Positions 1 to 9,254 are shown, counted from the first letter of the stretch. The stretch is DNA of 64,000 nucleotides from Caryophanales bacterium UBA6865 (GCA_002449265.1 DKCV01000010.1:1-64000); one strand, 5' to 3'. The notes: a model not told the origin generated them from the sequence alone. Numbers and translations: made by a program.

Positions 1-543
1 CACATCATTTGAAATAGAACACATCTTAGAGAGAACGCCCTTAAAGCATTTGAAATCGGTGTTAAGGAAGGCGGCGCAAATGCAATCATGACCGCGTTCA
101 ATAATGTTGGAAGTACACCTTGCTCCTATTCCTATGCGCTTCTACAACGCGTGCTACGCAATGAATGGGGTTTTAAGGGAGCGGTCATTACCGATTATGG
201 AGTTGGTAACCCTGCTTATCTCATCCGTTCTGGCAATGATTTAAAATTGAATCCAAACAATGGCACAACAGGCTTAAGCGCCTCGAACAAAGTCGACGTA
301 TATTGTGGGGTTCAAGCGATTCATAATATTCTTTATTCCTATTGCAATACCTATTACGCAACAAAGAATTATGATCCTAGCACGACCATCGTCTTCACCG
401 AACGCGTTCAACCGTTTAGATGGTGGATCCCTGCTTTAATTGCTGTCAATGTTTTAGCGGTAGGCGGACTCGTTTTCTGGAGCGCTATGATTACTCGCTC
501 TATCTTGAAAGGCGACGACAAGGAAGCGAAAAAAGCGAAGTAG
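1..543 (+). CDS. GH3 beta-glucosidase-like protein, C-terminal part, membrane-anchored (5' partial, apparent frameshift)
   Basis: This is the end of a glycoside hydrolase family 3 enzyme, which hydrolyses terminal beta-linked sugars. The segment GGANAIMTAFNNVG followed by the nucleophile motif GAVITDYG (Asp encoded near base 193) is diagnostic of the GH3 TIM-barrel domain. Only about 115 residues follow the nucleophile, and the chain ends in a hydrophobic segment (bases ~418-510) with a Lys-rich tail. The catalytic barrel is therefore C-terminal, as in domain-permuted rumen/gut GH3 enzymes, and the protein is probably held in the membrane by this last helix. GH3-like sequence (LRENALKAFEIG) continues upstream of the first ATG at 88, but the frame hits TGA at 10-12. 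Frame 2 is open from base 2 into the 30s, so a one-base slip there is likely. Family confidence is high; exact product is not known. Confidence 0.8.
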
Positions 544-592
544 TCCAAAAGAAATGATTTTGAATCAATACGATTGACAAATCATTTGGTTA

Positions 593-624
593 ATTGGTGG
601 CGCTTTTTGGCGCCGCCAATTTGC
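593..624 (+). terminator. Rho-independent terminator after the GH3 gene
   Basis: An 11-bp stem (593-603 with 610-620, one G-T wobble) has a T5 loop and is followed by TTGCATTT. It lies 50 bases after the GH3 stop codon and before the two-component pair. Confidence 0.6.
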
Positions 625-670
625 ATTTAGTAATATTATTATAAGCAAAGATAAAACGATGGGTGGAATT

Positions 671-1387
671 ATGTGGAGGTTTGCGATTGTTGAAGACAAT
701 AACACCGATGCTCTTAAGTTAAAGGAGTGTATCAATCGCTTTTTTCAACATGAGAATTCACCTGTTTTAATTGATTTTTTTGATTCAAGTACGCAGTTTT
801 TGCAGAGATATTCACAAAATTACAATGCAATTTTCATGGACATCGAAATGCCATCGATGAACGGGCTAGATGTATCTAGGAAGATTCGCGAAGTCGATAA
901 AAACGTGATTATCGTTTTTGTGACCAGCATAGTTCAATATGCAGTAGACGGGTACGCCGTCAGCGTATTCGATTGTCTTATTAAACCTTTTACTTACGAA
1001 ACGTTTGAAATCAAAATGCAGCGCATTGCCGAACGGCTTAGCAAATACAATGCCGACGATCATTTACTTTTGAAAACAGCTCGCGGAGCTATTCAAATTC
1101 CAATTTCTTCCATATATTATGTGGAAGTGTTGAACCACAATTTGATTTATCATTTAGAGAAAGAAAACATTCAAGTTTACGGCAAACTTTCAGCGGTTGA
1201 GACGACTCTTTTAAACAAGGGGTTCTTCAAATCGAACCGCTGCTACTTGGTAAATTTGCGGCATGTAAAAGGCTTTAGCAGCGATTTGCTACTTGAAATA
1301 GGCGATAAAGGGGAGAAGCTTTTGATTAGCCGACGGAGGAAAGCGGATTTACTGAAGGCATTGACGAGTTATCTAGGAGGGATGTAG
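671..1387 (+). CDS. LytTR-family response regulator
   Basis: DNA-binding response regulator of the AgrA/ComE type. The receiver domain covers about residues 1-120, with the acidic pocket in AIVEDN and the phospho-acceptor Asp57 in FMDIEMPSMNG. The conserved Lys of the receiver fold is in CLIKPF. A LytTR DNA-binding domain follows (about 130-235: YYVEVLNHNLIYH, then FFKSNRCYLVNL and SRRRK). An ATG at 659 is also in frame, but the GGGTGGAA just before ATG 671 is the better ribosome site, and MWRFAIVED is the expected N-terminus, so 671 is chosen (238 aa). The next gene encodes its likely GHKL sensor kinase, and the kinase Shine-Dalgarno lies inside the end of this gene, so the two are probably translationally coupled. 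No AgrD/AgrB-type peptide genes are adjacent; the signal is unknown. Confidence 0.88.
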   Translation: MWRFAIVEDNNTDALKLKECINRFFQHENSPVLIDFFDSSTQFLQRYSQNYNAIFMDIEMPSMNGLDVSRKIREVDKNVIIVFVTSIVQYAVDGYAVSVFDCLIKPFTYETFEIKMQRIAERLSKYNADDHLLLKTARGAIQIPISSIYYVEVLNHNLIYHLEKENIQVYGKLSAVETTLLNKGFFKSNRCYLVNLRHVKGFSSDLLLEIGDKGEKLLISRRRKADLLKALTSYLGGM

Positions 1388-1392
1388 AGAAC

Positions 1393-2757
1393 GTGTACAC
1401 AGACAACAACCTTTTTCTCTATCGTCCACTTTTTGTTTTGCAAATCCTTGTTGCTGAGCTTTTGTTTTGCGGAAAATTAAAACGTCGAAAGCTGTTTTGG
1501 CTATATTTTCCAATTTCTTTCGTTCTAGTCTTAGCTCTTTCTTTCTCTGTGCCATATGAATACCAAAATAGCGCATATGGTTCTTTCCTTTTCTTTCTAT
1601 TGTTCCTATTTTGCGTCGGCTTCCTTTTTATCAATTTCGCTGCAAGTTCTAAAACCATGTTCTTTGTTGCTAGCGCAGGCTATACCGTTCAACATATTGC
1701 CTCTGAACTTTATGAGCTTTTATATGCGGTTATGGGTCTAAATAACGTTTCTTCCTCTAATATTTATGGCGAAATCATCGCAAATTCCGGAACTTCTAGT
1801 TCTTTGGTTTTGTCTTTTTTCGGAAACAATTGGTTTCTAGCGGTTTTATACGGGACGATTTATTTCTTGGTTTATTTGTTCATGTATTATTTGTTGGCAA
1901 GAAAGGTAACCGGGGAAGATACGGAACGTTTATCTTCTTTTTCTTTGCTCACGATTTTCTTTTTTTCGATTTTGGTGAATGTTGTTTTCGGGGCAATTGT
2001 GATTTGGTCAGTCAATAATAGCGCCTCTAAAACGGTTTTGACGATGCTTCACGTTTACAATATCGCTTGCTGTTCGTTACTTCTTTTCCTTATGTTTGAG
2101 CTCAAAAGGAGAAGAGTTGCGGAAACAGAACTTGCGATTGAAAACGAGCTTCATATTCGAGAAAGAGAAAAGTACGAACAAGCAAAGAAAAATCGAGAAA
2201 TTATCAACTTAAAATGTCATGACTTGAAGCATCAGATTCATTCTATCGGAAAGACTAGAGCAATCGGGAAAGACGTTTTAAATGAAATCGAAGAATCCAT
2301 TAATATTTACGACACGATTTATGATACGGGTTGCGAAGCGCTTGATATTATCCTGGGCGAAAAGGACTTGATATGCAGGAAAGAAAACATCACGTTTACA
2401 CCAATCGTAGACGGATCGCTTTTTAATTCTTTCAAAGAATCGGAGGTTTATTCGCTTTTTGGCAATATATTAGATAATGCGATTGAAGCATCTAGAAAAG
2501 TGAATATGGGTGCTAGAGTGATCGGCTTATCCATTAAGAAAGTGAATGGATTCACGATTGTTCACGAATATAACCGCTATAAAGGGAAATTACAAAAAAC
2601 AAATGGTTCCTTTTTGAGCACGAAAGGTGATGATTCTTTCCATGGCTATGGATTAAAAAGCATCACAGCCATCGTTGAAAAGTATGGAGGTCAACTTTCT
2701 ATTAAAACTAAGGACCAAATTTTCACGATGGATATTATGTTTGAAAGCAAACACTGA
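1393..2757 (+). CDS. GHKL-domain sensor histidine kinase (AgrC-like)
   Basis: Membrane sensor kinase, 454 aa. The first ~235 residues form about six or seven hydrophobic helices and carry the input function. A helical linker with the H-box motif CHDLKHQIHSI follows, then a GHKL ATPase domain with N-box (SLFGNILDNAIEAS) and G-box (HGYGLKSI). Translation starts at GTG 1393: AGGAGGG at 1375-1381 is well placed, and the nearer ATG at 1382 meets a stop at once. It lies 5 bases after the LytTR regulator and forms a two-component system with it. Its stop codon ends exactly where the convergent SIS-domain gene ends, with no intergenic bases. The ligand cannot be told from sequence; autoinducing peptides are typical for this family. 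Confidence 0.88.
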   Translation: MYTDNNLFLYRPLFVLQILVAELLFCGKLKRRKLFWLYFPISFVLVLALSFSVPYEYQNSAYGSFLFFLLFLFCVGFLFINFAASSKTMFFVASAGYTVQHIASELYELLYAVMGLNNVSSSNIYGEIIANSGTSSSLVLSFFGNNWFLAVLYGTIYFLVYLFMYYLLARKVTGEDTERLSSFSLLTIFFFSILVNVVFGAIVIWSVNNSASKTVLTMLHVYNIACCSLLLFLMFELKRRRVAETELAIENELHIREREKYEQAKKNREIINLKCHDLKHQIHSIGKTRAIGKDVLNEIEESINIYDTIYDTGCEALDIILGEKDLICRKENITFTPIVDGSLFNSFKESEVYSLFGNILDNAIEASRKVNMGARVIGLSIKKVNGFTIVHEYNRYKGKLQKTNGSFLSTKGDDSFHGYGLKSITAIVEKYGGQLSIKTKDQIFTMDIMFESKH

Positions 2758-3366
2758 TTATTGATTAATGTGATAAACGGCTTTTTTGCCCTCTTTTTCC
2801 ATGAGATGTTTCCAAAGAACCTGCATCATCATGTGATTGAAAATAAGATGGATGTCTTCGGTGATTTGCATGTCATCAATTTCGACATCGATATGATAAT
2901 TTGCGATATTTTTTAGTTTGCCGCCTTCGTAACCAGTCACCCCCACAATGTCACAACCAAGCTTTTTGGCATATTGGGCGGCTTTTATGATGTTGTGACT
3001 ATTCCCGCTTCCAGAGATAGCGATGACCAAATCGCTCTTTTTTAGTTTCTTTTCTAAAGGATACAAGAACACATTTTCATAGCCTAAATCGTTCGCGACG
3101 GCCATCATTTCGGTTGTGTTATCGCTTAGGCAAACGAAATTGAAGCGTTTCTCTAATTCAGAAGACACGCCTTTATTAAAATCACAAACCATATGTGAAG
3201 CGGTGGATGCGCTTCCTCCATTGCCCATCGTGTAAATTGTGTCCCCGTTTTCATAGTGACGAAGAACGCATTCGAATACACGCTCCCATTCGTCCATGTC
3301 TAAGTTTTTTAAGGCAGCGATTTCTCTAGATAAGTAATCACCCATTTCTTTTCTTATTTCGCTCAT
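2758..3366 (-). CDS. SIS-domain phosphosugar isomerase, GmhA/DiaA-like
   Basis: A 202-aa single SIS-domain protein. The phosphosugar-binding motif MGNGGSASTASH and the second signature VIAISGSGNSHNIIKA match the GmhA/DiaA branch (sedoheptulose-7-phosphate isomerase or a related regulator). The C-terminal EDIHLIFNHMM is also typical of GmhA. No heptose-pathway partners (gmhB, hldE) lie nearby, so a heptose role is not supported by context; isomerisation or binding of another phosphosugar is equally possible. The gene is convergent with the sensor kinase and shares no intergenic spacer with it. The start codon has only a weak GAGAA ribosome site. Confidence 0.75.
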   Translation of the reverse strand: MSEIRKEMGDYLSREIAALKNLDMDEWERVFECVLRHYENGDTIYTMGNGGSASTASHMVCDFNKGVSSELEKRFNFVCLSDNTTEMMAVANDLGYENVFLYPLEKKLKKSDLVIAISGSGNSHNIIKAAQYAKKLGCDIVGVTGYEGGKLKNIANYHIDVEIDDMQITEDIHLIFNHMMMQVLWKHLMEKEGKKAVYHINQ

Positions 3367-3430
3367 TTTGTTCTCGATTTCTAGGAATTAATCTACTTGA
3401 AGTTGCTTCATTAGGCAATGAAAGAATTGC

Positions 3431-4600
3431 TTATTGATTCGCTAGGCAGGCCTCTATTCCTACTTTTAGGCGCGTTAAGCCATCAGATAGAATTTTACTA
3501 GGATAAGCGAGGTTCATTCTTAAAAAGCCATTCCCCGTTTTCCCGTATACCTTTCCGCTCGAAAGGATTAAACCAGTCTTTTCGCGTAGAAACGAGACTA
3601 GTTTCTCGGAATTTGGTTCTACTTTTCTAGCGTCAATCCAAAGCAAATACGTTGCATCCGCTTTAGTGAAGGATAAGGAGGGGATATTATTTTCAATAAA
3701 GTTTTCCGCTTTATCGCGATTCGAAAATAAATACGCGCGTAATTCGTCAAGCCACGCCTCTCCTTCATTTAAAGCAGTCACTGCGGCTAAATAAGAAAAT
3801 ACATTTCCTTCTGCGACTTCGTCCGTATTAATTTGGCGGTTCACTAGTGAACGAATTTTTTCGTTTGGAATGATAATTGCAGAAGTTTGAATTCCAGCTA
3901 AATTAAAGGCTTTTGTTACGGAAATCGCTGCAAAACCAACCTCTTTATTCGTTTCGTTCACGGATAAAAACGGCACATAAGAAGTGCCGATCCTTGTAAT
4001 TTCCCCATGAATTTCATCGCTTAAAGCGATAACGTGATGCTTCTTTGCTAGTTCGCCGATTCTTGCCAGTTCTTCTTTCGACCAAATTTTTCCGACAGGG
4101 TTTTCGGGATTGCACAAAATAAACAAGGTTGTTTTTTCTTGTTCAAATGCTTTTTCTAAGTTAACAAAATCCAAAGAATACTCGCCATCTTTTTCTAGCA
4201 AAGGCACTTCTAATGGGATACGCCCATTATTAATAATGGAGTTGTAGAAGATGTTATAAACGGGAGGCGTGACAACAACATTATCACCTACGCTAGTTAA
4301 TTTTCTAACGCTGCTAGAGATGGTTGGAACTACGCCTAAGGAAAATAGTAGCCAATCTTTTTCAATTTCAAAATCATGTCTTCTTCTATAAAAAGAGCGA
4401 TATGCCTCATACCAATCTTCCGTAGGTTCTGTATATCCATAGACCCCTTCTTTTGCGCGCTCCACGATTGCGTTTTTAATCGCGGGGCATGTTTCAAAAT
4501 CCATATCGGCAACTGTTAAAGGTAGCTCACCCTCTTTAACGTCCCATTTTAAGGAGCCAGTATGATGACGGTCGATGATTTTATCGAAATCAAACGGCAT
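3431..4600 (-). CDS. PatB/MalY-type PLP aminotransferase (cystathionine beta-lyase family)
   Basis: Fold-type I PLP enzyme, 389 aa, the usual length for the PatB/MalY group of C-S lyases, which release pyruvate, ammonia and a thiol or homocysteine from cystathionine or cysteine conjugates. Visible marks are the N-terminal DFDKIIDRHHTGSLKWD, the PLP contact region CNPENPVGKIW, ALSDEIHGE (Asp that contacts the pyridine N) and the Schiff-base Lys in SVTKAFNLAG. The frame is open farther upstream, but AAGGAGAA just before ATG 4600 sets the start. That start overlaps the end of the upstream DUF3737 gene by 11 bases, implying coupled translation. Lyase versus aminotransferase activity is not resolved by sequence. 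Confidence 0.85.
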   Translation of the reverse strand: MPFDFDKIIDRHHTGSLKWDVKEGELPLTVADMDFETCPAIKNAIVERAKEGVYGYTEPTEDWYEAYRSFYRRRHDFEIEKDWLLFSLGVVPTISSSVRKLTSVGDNVVVTPPVYNIFYNSIINNGRIPLEVPLLEKDGEYSLDFVNLEKAFEQEKTTLFILCNPENPVGKIWSKEELARIGELAKKHHVIALSDEIHGEITRIGTSYVPFLSVNETNKEVGFAAISVTKAFNLAGIQTSAIIIPNEKIRSLVNRQINTDEVAEGNVFSYLAAVTALNEGEAWLDELRAYLFSNRDKAENFIENNIPSLSFTKADATYLLWIDARKVEPNSEKLVSFLREKTGLILSSGKVYGKTGNGFLRMNLAYPSKILSDGLTRLKVGIEACLANQ

Positions 4601-5462
4601 GGTATTCTCCTTTTTCGTTTTGGATTTCAATTCGCGTCGCGCTTGGATCAATGGATAAATCATCACGAATTATTGTTTTGATGTTTTTTGCTTTGATGCT
4701 TCCCGATAATGGATTTTTCACCGAATCGATTTCGCTAATTACGTTCGCCTTTATTTCGGAGCAATATTCAAAAGTTAAATCGCTATTTTCGATAACGCAG
4801 TCGATAAGTTTAATCCCTTTCATATAGCAAAAACCTTGATGTGAGCGGATTTTGCAGCGAATTAAAGTTACGTTCTCGCTGTTCCATCCAAAATATTCCC
4901 CATCGATTTCACTATCTTCGATGGTCACGTTTTTGCAGTTCCAGAACGCGTCTTTGGTGTGCAAAACGCTATGCCTTACGACGATATTTTCTCCTCCATC
5001 GAAGGCGTAATCTCCGTCTAATTCAAGATGATCAACCAAGACGTTTTTCGATTGCATTAATAGGTAGGAGCCTTTCGCATAAGAATTTTTAAGCGTGACA
5101 TCGTAGCACCACCAAAGCGTTTCATCCGCTTTTTCAAATCTGACGTCTTCGATCACGATACCATTTGCGTGGCGGAATTCTTTTGGAGCGTAAATGACTA
5201 GATGCTTAAACGTAGAATCCTTGGTGTACCAAATTCCTGCTCTAGCCATTTCTAAGAATGTGCAATTCCTAACTTCAAAGTGTTCTCCGTACCATAACGG
5301 GTATTTCCAACCAAAAGTGCAATCCCTTAAAGAAAGATTTTTAGATTCTTTTAAAGGTGACTCGCCATTATCGAATACACAATTTCTAATGTCGGCGTTT
5401 GCTTTTTTGAAGAGGGCGCGCTCCCCTTCGAAGTGCTTTTGTTCTATTAATTCTTTTTCCAT
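4590..5462 (-). CDS. DUF3737 family protein (right-handed beta-helix-like)
   Basis: A 290-aa protein of the DUF3737 family. It is built from short repeated units with alternating hydrophobic and Cys/Asn/Asp positions (for example NCVFDNGESPLKESKN, VLVDHLELDGDYAF, VTIEDSEIDG), suggesting a right-handed beta-helix of the pentapeptide/pectate-lyase type. There is no signal peptide, so it should be cytoplasmic. It is the first gene of a two-gene unit with the PatB/MalY-type enzyme, overlapping it by 11 bases. The start lacks a Shine-Dalgarno; a TATAGT on the minus strand lies about 13 bases before the ATG, so the mRNA leader may be very short. Biochemical function is unknown. Confidence 0.7.
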   Translation of the reverse strand: MEKELIEQKHFEGERALFKKANADIRNCVFDNGESPLKESKNLSLRDCTFGWKYPLWYGEHFEVRNCTFLEMARAGIWYTKDSTFKHLVIYAPKEFRHANGIVIEDVRFEKADETLWWCYDVTLKNSYAKGSYLLMQSKNVLVDHLELDGDYAFDGGENIVVRHSVLHTKDAFWNCKNVTIEDSEIDGEYFGWNSENVTLIRCKIRSHQGFCYMKGIKLIDCVIENSDLTFEYCSEIKANVISEIDSVKNPLSGSIKAKNIKTIIRDDLSIDPSATRIEIQNEKGEYHAV

Positions 5463-5586
5463 AATTTAATCATTTACTATAATAGCAAAATCTTTACGTA
5501 TGGCGAAAATTATGCTCTTTTTCTCTATCTATGGCGGAGCAATACTTTTCTTGCAATAGTTATATCGTTATAGTGAGGTTTTGCTT

Positions 5587-6234
5587 ATGCGTTTTATTCG
5601 AGCTAGTTGGAGACTACTTTTTTCTCTATGCGCTTTCTTTCTTTTGTTCCTATTTGTCGTTACGTTATTCTCTTTGCGTATTCTCTATAAATATGACTCT
5701 ACTTCCTTTATTGAAAATCAAAGCGTCGTTATTGATACGATTGGGGTAATTGGCTTCAAAACGCCGTTATTTCAAGGGGATAACATGATTTTCAAGGCCA
5801 AAACCATTGGTAGTATCATTGGGATGGATCCAAATAATTTATCCTTTAGTGGCTTCGATTTTAGTAAAAGTGTAACAGGAACGTCTTTTTCGCAGTTCAC
5901 GTTCTCTTATGATTCCTATATGGTGGGAGGCTCTATCTTAGCAATGCTTGGGCTACTTATTATTATCGTTAGTTATTCTAAGAAGAGTCTTACTCTTTTC
6001 GGCACGATTATGCTTCTAATTGGTTCAGGGACAGTGTTCCTTCAAGACGCTACATATATGCCATTCGTGTTCTCGATTCAAAGTTTGAACAAAAGCCAAG
6101 GAATGATTACCAATTTCTCTCTTAGAGAATTAACGATTGGGATAACACTTGCCTCGATTAATCTTCTTTGCTTATTGAATTTAATATTCGTGCTTAGCAA
6201 AAGAAAAAGAGTCATCGTTAGAAAAGCGAGATAG
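5587..6234 (+). CDS. Unknown membrane protein (about four TM helices)
   Basis: A 215-aa protein I do not recognise. It has an N-terminal TM helix (about residues 10-33), a ~75-residue polar loop presumably outside the cell, and three more helices (about 110-130, 140-158, 180-200), ending in a basic tail (KRKRVIVRKAR). ATG 5587 is preferred over the in-frame TTG at 5581 because GTGAGG lies 9 bases upstream. It stands alone between the divergent DUF3737 gene and lysS. No catalytic motif is visible. Confidence 0.6.
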   Translation: MRFIRASWRLLFSLCAFFLLFLFVVTLFSLRILYKYDSTSFIENQSVVIDTIGVIGFKTPLFQGDNMIFKAKTIGSIIGMDPNNLSFSGFDFSKSVTGTSFSQFTFSYDSYMVGGSILAMLGLLIIIVSYSKKSLTLFGTIMLLIGSGTVFLQDATYMPFVFSIQSLNKSQGMITNFSLRELTIGITLASINLLCLLNLIFVLSKRKRVIVRKAR

Positions 6235-6305
6235 AGTCGCTACTCCGTCTCTTCCTTTTGTAGCAAAATTGGCTTAGACTACTAAGGCTACACGAGGTTT
6301 TTACT

Positions 6306-7790
6306 ATGGACGAACAATTAAATGATCAAGAGCAAGCTAGACGCGACAAGCTTCCTAAATATGAGGAACTCGGCGTTGATCCTTTCGGGGCCCGTTACGA
6401 ATGGAAGGACCAAATTAGAGACATTCGTAAAAAATATGGTTCTTTAAGCGCAGAAGAATTAGAGCAAAAACAAGTCACCGTTAATGTTGCTGGACGCCTT
6501 ATGGCGATTCGTCGCATGGGCAAAGCAAGCTTCGTGAATCTCAAAGACGAATACGGAAATATTCAAGCTTGGATTGGCATGAACGTAATTGGTGAGCACG
6601 ATTACGCCGTTTTCAAGCTTGCCGATTTAGGCGATATCGTTGGTTTAGAAGGAACACTTATGCTCACGCGCACTGGCGAACTTACCATTCGTGTCAGTAA
6701 ATATACCCACATCACAAAATGCTTAAAGCCTCTTCCAGAAAAATTCCATGGACTCACTGATTTGGAAGACCGTTGCCGGCATCGTTATGTCGATTTGATT
6801 ATCAACGATGATTCTAAACGCGTCGCCTTACTTCGCCCTTCGATTGTGAAGGGGATTCGTCACTACTGCGATGAACGCGGATTTGTGGAAGTGGAAACCC
6901 CGGTTCTCTCTCCGATTGCCGGTGGGGCGAGCGCGCGTCCATTCATCACCCACCACAATGCCTTAGATAAGGATTTTTATCTTCGCATCGCGACTGAGCT
7001 CAATTTGAAGAAATGCATGGTTGGTGGAATTGACCGCGTTTATGAAATCGGCCGTATCTTCCGCAATGAAGGCATTGATAACCGTCATAACCCGGAATTC
7101 ACCACGATTGAACTTTACCAAGCGTTTGGTGATTTGCGTTCCACGATGGAATGGGCAGAAGGCTTATTCCATTACATTGCCACTACAGTTGTCGGAAAGA
7201 GCGTTTTTCATTGGCATAATAGTGATATCGATGTGAGTAAACCCTTTGCCAATATTTCGATGGCCGAAGCCATTAAAGAAAAAACCGGTATTGACTTTAC
7301 AGAAGACATTCCGTTTGAAAAAGCGGTTGAGTTAGCCAAAGAGCACAAAGTTCCGCTAGAGAAAAGTTGGAATAGCACTGGCTATATCATGCAAGCCTTC
7401 TTTGATGAATTCGTTGAGCCAACTTTAATTCAGCCAACCTTTATTCACACTTACCCAATTGAAGTTTCGCCTTTGACCAAAAAGACGGAAGACCCACGTT
7501 TCGTTGACCGTTTTGAACTATTCATTGGTGGAACCGAATTCGCAAACGCCTATAGCGAACTCAATAACCCATTTGATCAAAAAGAGAGGTTCTTGGCCCA
7601 AATGGCAGCGCGTGATAGAGGCGATGATGAAGCGAACGAAATCGATTATTCCTTCCTTGATGCCTTAAATTACGGCATGCCGCCAGCAGGGGGCATTGGC
7701 TTAGGCGTTGACCGCTTCTGCATGCTTATGTCGGAAGAAGACACGATTCGCGAAGTGCTTCTCTTCCCGACGATGAAAGACGAAAAATAA
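6306..7790 (+). CDS. lysS: Lysyl-tRNA synthetase, class II
   Basis: Charges tRNA-Lys with lysine. The 494-aa length fits the class II enzyme. The N-terminal OB-fold anticodon-binding domain (about 55-160, VTVNVAGRLMAIRRMGKASF) is followed by the class II core with motif 2 (GRIFRNEGIDNRHNPEF), the HTYPIEVSPLTK segment and motif 3 (GGIGLGVDRFCML). GAGG lies about 9 bases before the ATG. The gene is monocistronic, with its own terminator. No T-box or lysine riboswitch features are seen in the short upstream gap. Confidence 0.97.
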   Translation: MDEQLNDQEQARRDKLPKYEELGVDPFGARYEWKDQIRDIRKKYGSLSAEELEQKQVTVNVAGRLMAIRRMGKASFVNLKDEYGNIQAWIGMNVIGEHDYAVFKLADLGDIVGLEGTLMLTRTGELTIRVSKYTHITKCLKPLPEKFHGLTDLEDRCRHRYVDLIINDDSKRVALLRPSIVKGIRHYCDERGFVEVETPVLSPIAGGASARPFITHHNALDKDFYLRIATELNLKKCMVGGIDRVYEIGRIFRNEGIDNRHNPEFTTIELYQAFGDLRSTMEWAEGLFHYIATTVVGKSVFHWHNSDIDVSKPFANISMAEAIKEKTGIDFTEDIPFEKAVELAKEHKVPLEKSWNSTGYIMQAFFDEFVEPTLIQPTFIHTYPIEVSPLTKKTEDPRFVDRFELFIGGTEFANAYSELNNPFDQKERFLAQMAARDRGDDEANEIDYSFLDALNYGMPPAGGIGLGVDRFCMLMSEEDTIREVLLFPTMKDEK

Positions 7791-7803
7791 GACGATTCAT
7801 ATT

Positions 7804-7836
7804 AGCCATGGCGAAAAAGGAACCATGGCTTTTTTG
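7804..7836 (+). terminator. Rho-independent terminator of lysS
   Basis: Stem AGCCATGG (7804-7811) pairs with CCATGGCT (7823-7830), followed by T5-G. It sits just before the convergent DUF2130 gene. Confidence 0.85.
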
Positions 7837-7838
7837 TA

Positions 7839-9254
7839 TTAATCGTTTTCCTTCGATTCGTTATCTTTCTTTAATTCATCGAATTTCTCGCGCATTGTCG
7901 GATTATTCTTCGTGAGTTTTTTGATGGATAAATCTTGCGCCTTGTCGTTAGCGATTCTGAGATTCTTTTCTGATCCAATCAGGTTGTCTTTCACCTTTTG
8001 GAGGTGCGCGATTGTTTTATCGATTTCCTCAATCGCAACAGCGAATTTATCACTAGCGAGTTTGAAATTCCTTGCAAATCCTTGTTGGAAATCCGCGAGG
8101 CTATTTTCAAAATTTGTGATATCGAGATTTTGGTTTTCAATCTCGACGAGCTTTTTCTTATATTCCAATGAATTTTTGGCAGCGTTAGCAAGAAGGGTGA
8201 TGATAGGAAGAAAGCATTGTGGGCGGACAACATACATTTTCTTATAACGGTAAGATACATCAACGATGCCCGCGTTATAGAGTTCACTATCAGGTTCAAG
8301 CATTGAAACTAGAACCGCGTATTCGCAGTGCTTCTCGTTTCTATCCTTATCGAGTTCTTTAAAGAAATCCTCGTTTTTATGTTTTGTAGCAGTGGTCTCG
8401 TTTTCGTTTTTCATCTCGAACATGATGGAAATGTATTCTTGCTCGTCAATCGAGTCTCTAAAAATGAAATCCCCTTTTGATCCGGTTTCTTTGCTGACTT
8501 CATTATCTTTTTCAAAATAAGCATTTGGGAAAGCGCTTGTCCTTAGCTTATTGAATTCAATCATGCAGTGCTGCTCTAGCGTTTCGCCGACAAGTTTTGT
8601 GGACATTTTCGCTTTGAGGTCTTTATAAAATTCGATTTCGGAGTCTTTTTGCTTTAATTGAATATCGTATTTTTGCTGGATGCCCGCTAATTTGAGCATG
8701 TTTTCTTGCTCCTTGGCGGAAAGACTATTTTGGAGCGCTTGGATTTTCATGTCCTTTTCATTCAACGCGCTTTTAAGCTCGTATTCTGATCTATCTTTTT
8801 CTAGGGCAAGTTTATGGTTAAGTTCTACGATTTGTCCTTTTAAATCGGCAATATCTTTTGCCTTTTCGTTTATGTACTTTTCTTTTTCTAGTTCGATTTT
8901 CGAATCAATATTTTCCTCTATGTTCTTCTTCTCAAGCGTTAAAGATTCAATTGTTTTGTCTTTGTTCGCGAGAGCATTATTTAAAGCGATTTTGTTTTCG
9001 CTTTCTTTGTTCGCCAAGGTGTTGCGTAGACTCGTTAATTCGTCCTTGAGGGAAGTAATCTCTTCGTTATATTTTTCAGATAAATCTTTTTCTTTTAGTT
9101 TAGAAATTGCTTCTTGTTGTTTCGCTATTGCAGCAAGTCTTTCATCAAGTTCTTTATTGAATTCTTTGTTTTTGACTTGGCTTAAAAGTTCAGCGTAATC
9201 GCCATCATTTACTTCAATAACCGTTCCGCATTTTGGGCATTTGATTTCTTGCAT
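7839..9254 (-). CDS. DUF2130 family protein, coiled coil plus nuclease-like domain
   Basis: A 471-aa cytoplasmic protein. It starts with a small zinc-finger-like CPKCG motif, then a long charged coiled coil (about 25-210), then the DUF2130 domain. That domain contains KGDFIFRD and ISIMFEMKNE, spaced like a PD-(D/E)xK nuclease core (Asp ... Glu-x-Lys), and a second helical region follows. The family is widespread but uncharacterised; a nucleic-acid-processing role is inference from the motif. It is the last gene of a three-gene minus-strand unit with a small membrane protein and a PI-PLC-like protein, 17 bases downstream of the former. Confidence 0.8.
   Translation of the reverse strand: MQEIKCPKCGTVIEVNDGDYAELLSQVKNKEFNKELDERLAAIAKQQEAISKLKEKDLSEKYNEEITSLKDELTSLRNTLANKESENKIALNNALANKDKTIESLTLEKKNIEENIDSKIELEKEKYINEKAKDIADLKGQIVELNHKLALEKDRSEYELKSALNEKDMKIQALQNSLSAKEQENMLKLAGIQQKYDIQLKQKDSEIEFYKDLKAKMSTKLVGETLEQHCMIEFNKLRTSAFPNAYFEKDNEVSKETGSKGDFIFRDSIDEQEYISIMFEMKNENETTATKHKNEDFFKELDKDRNEKHCEYAVLVSMLEPDSELYNAGIVDVSYRYKKMYVVRPQCFLPIITLLANAAKNSLEYKKKLVEIENQNLDITNFENSLADFQQGFARNFKLASDKFAVAIEEIDKTIAHLQKVKDNLIGSEKNLRIANDKAQDLSIKKLTKNNPTMREKFDELKKDNESKEND

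Noticed and set aside
10..12. In-frame TGA read as Trp (genetic code 4)
   Set aside because: TGA ends several clear genes here (for example the sensor kinase, the GNAT enzyme and the DUF2075 protein) and Trp is encoded by TGG throughout, so code 4 does not apply.
6235..6305. T-box or lysine riboswitch before lysS
   Set aside because: The gap is only about 70 bases and contains no T-box sequence or lysine-riboswitch core.
8680..9198. 172-codon open frame antisense to the DUF2130 gene
   Set aside because: Ser/Phe/Leu-rich mirror of a Glu/Lys-rich coiled coil, a usual shadow effect.
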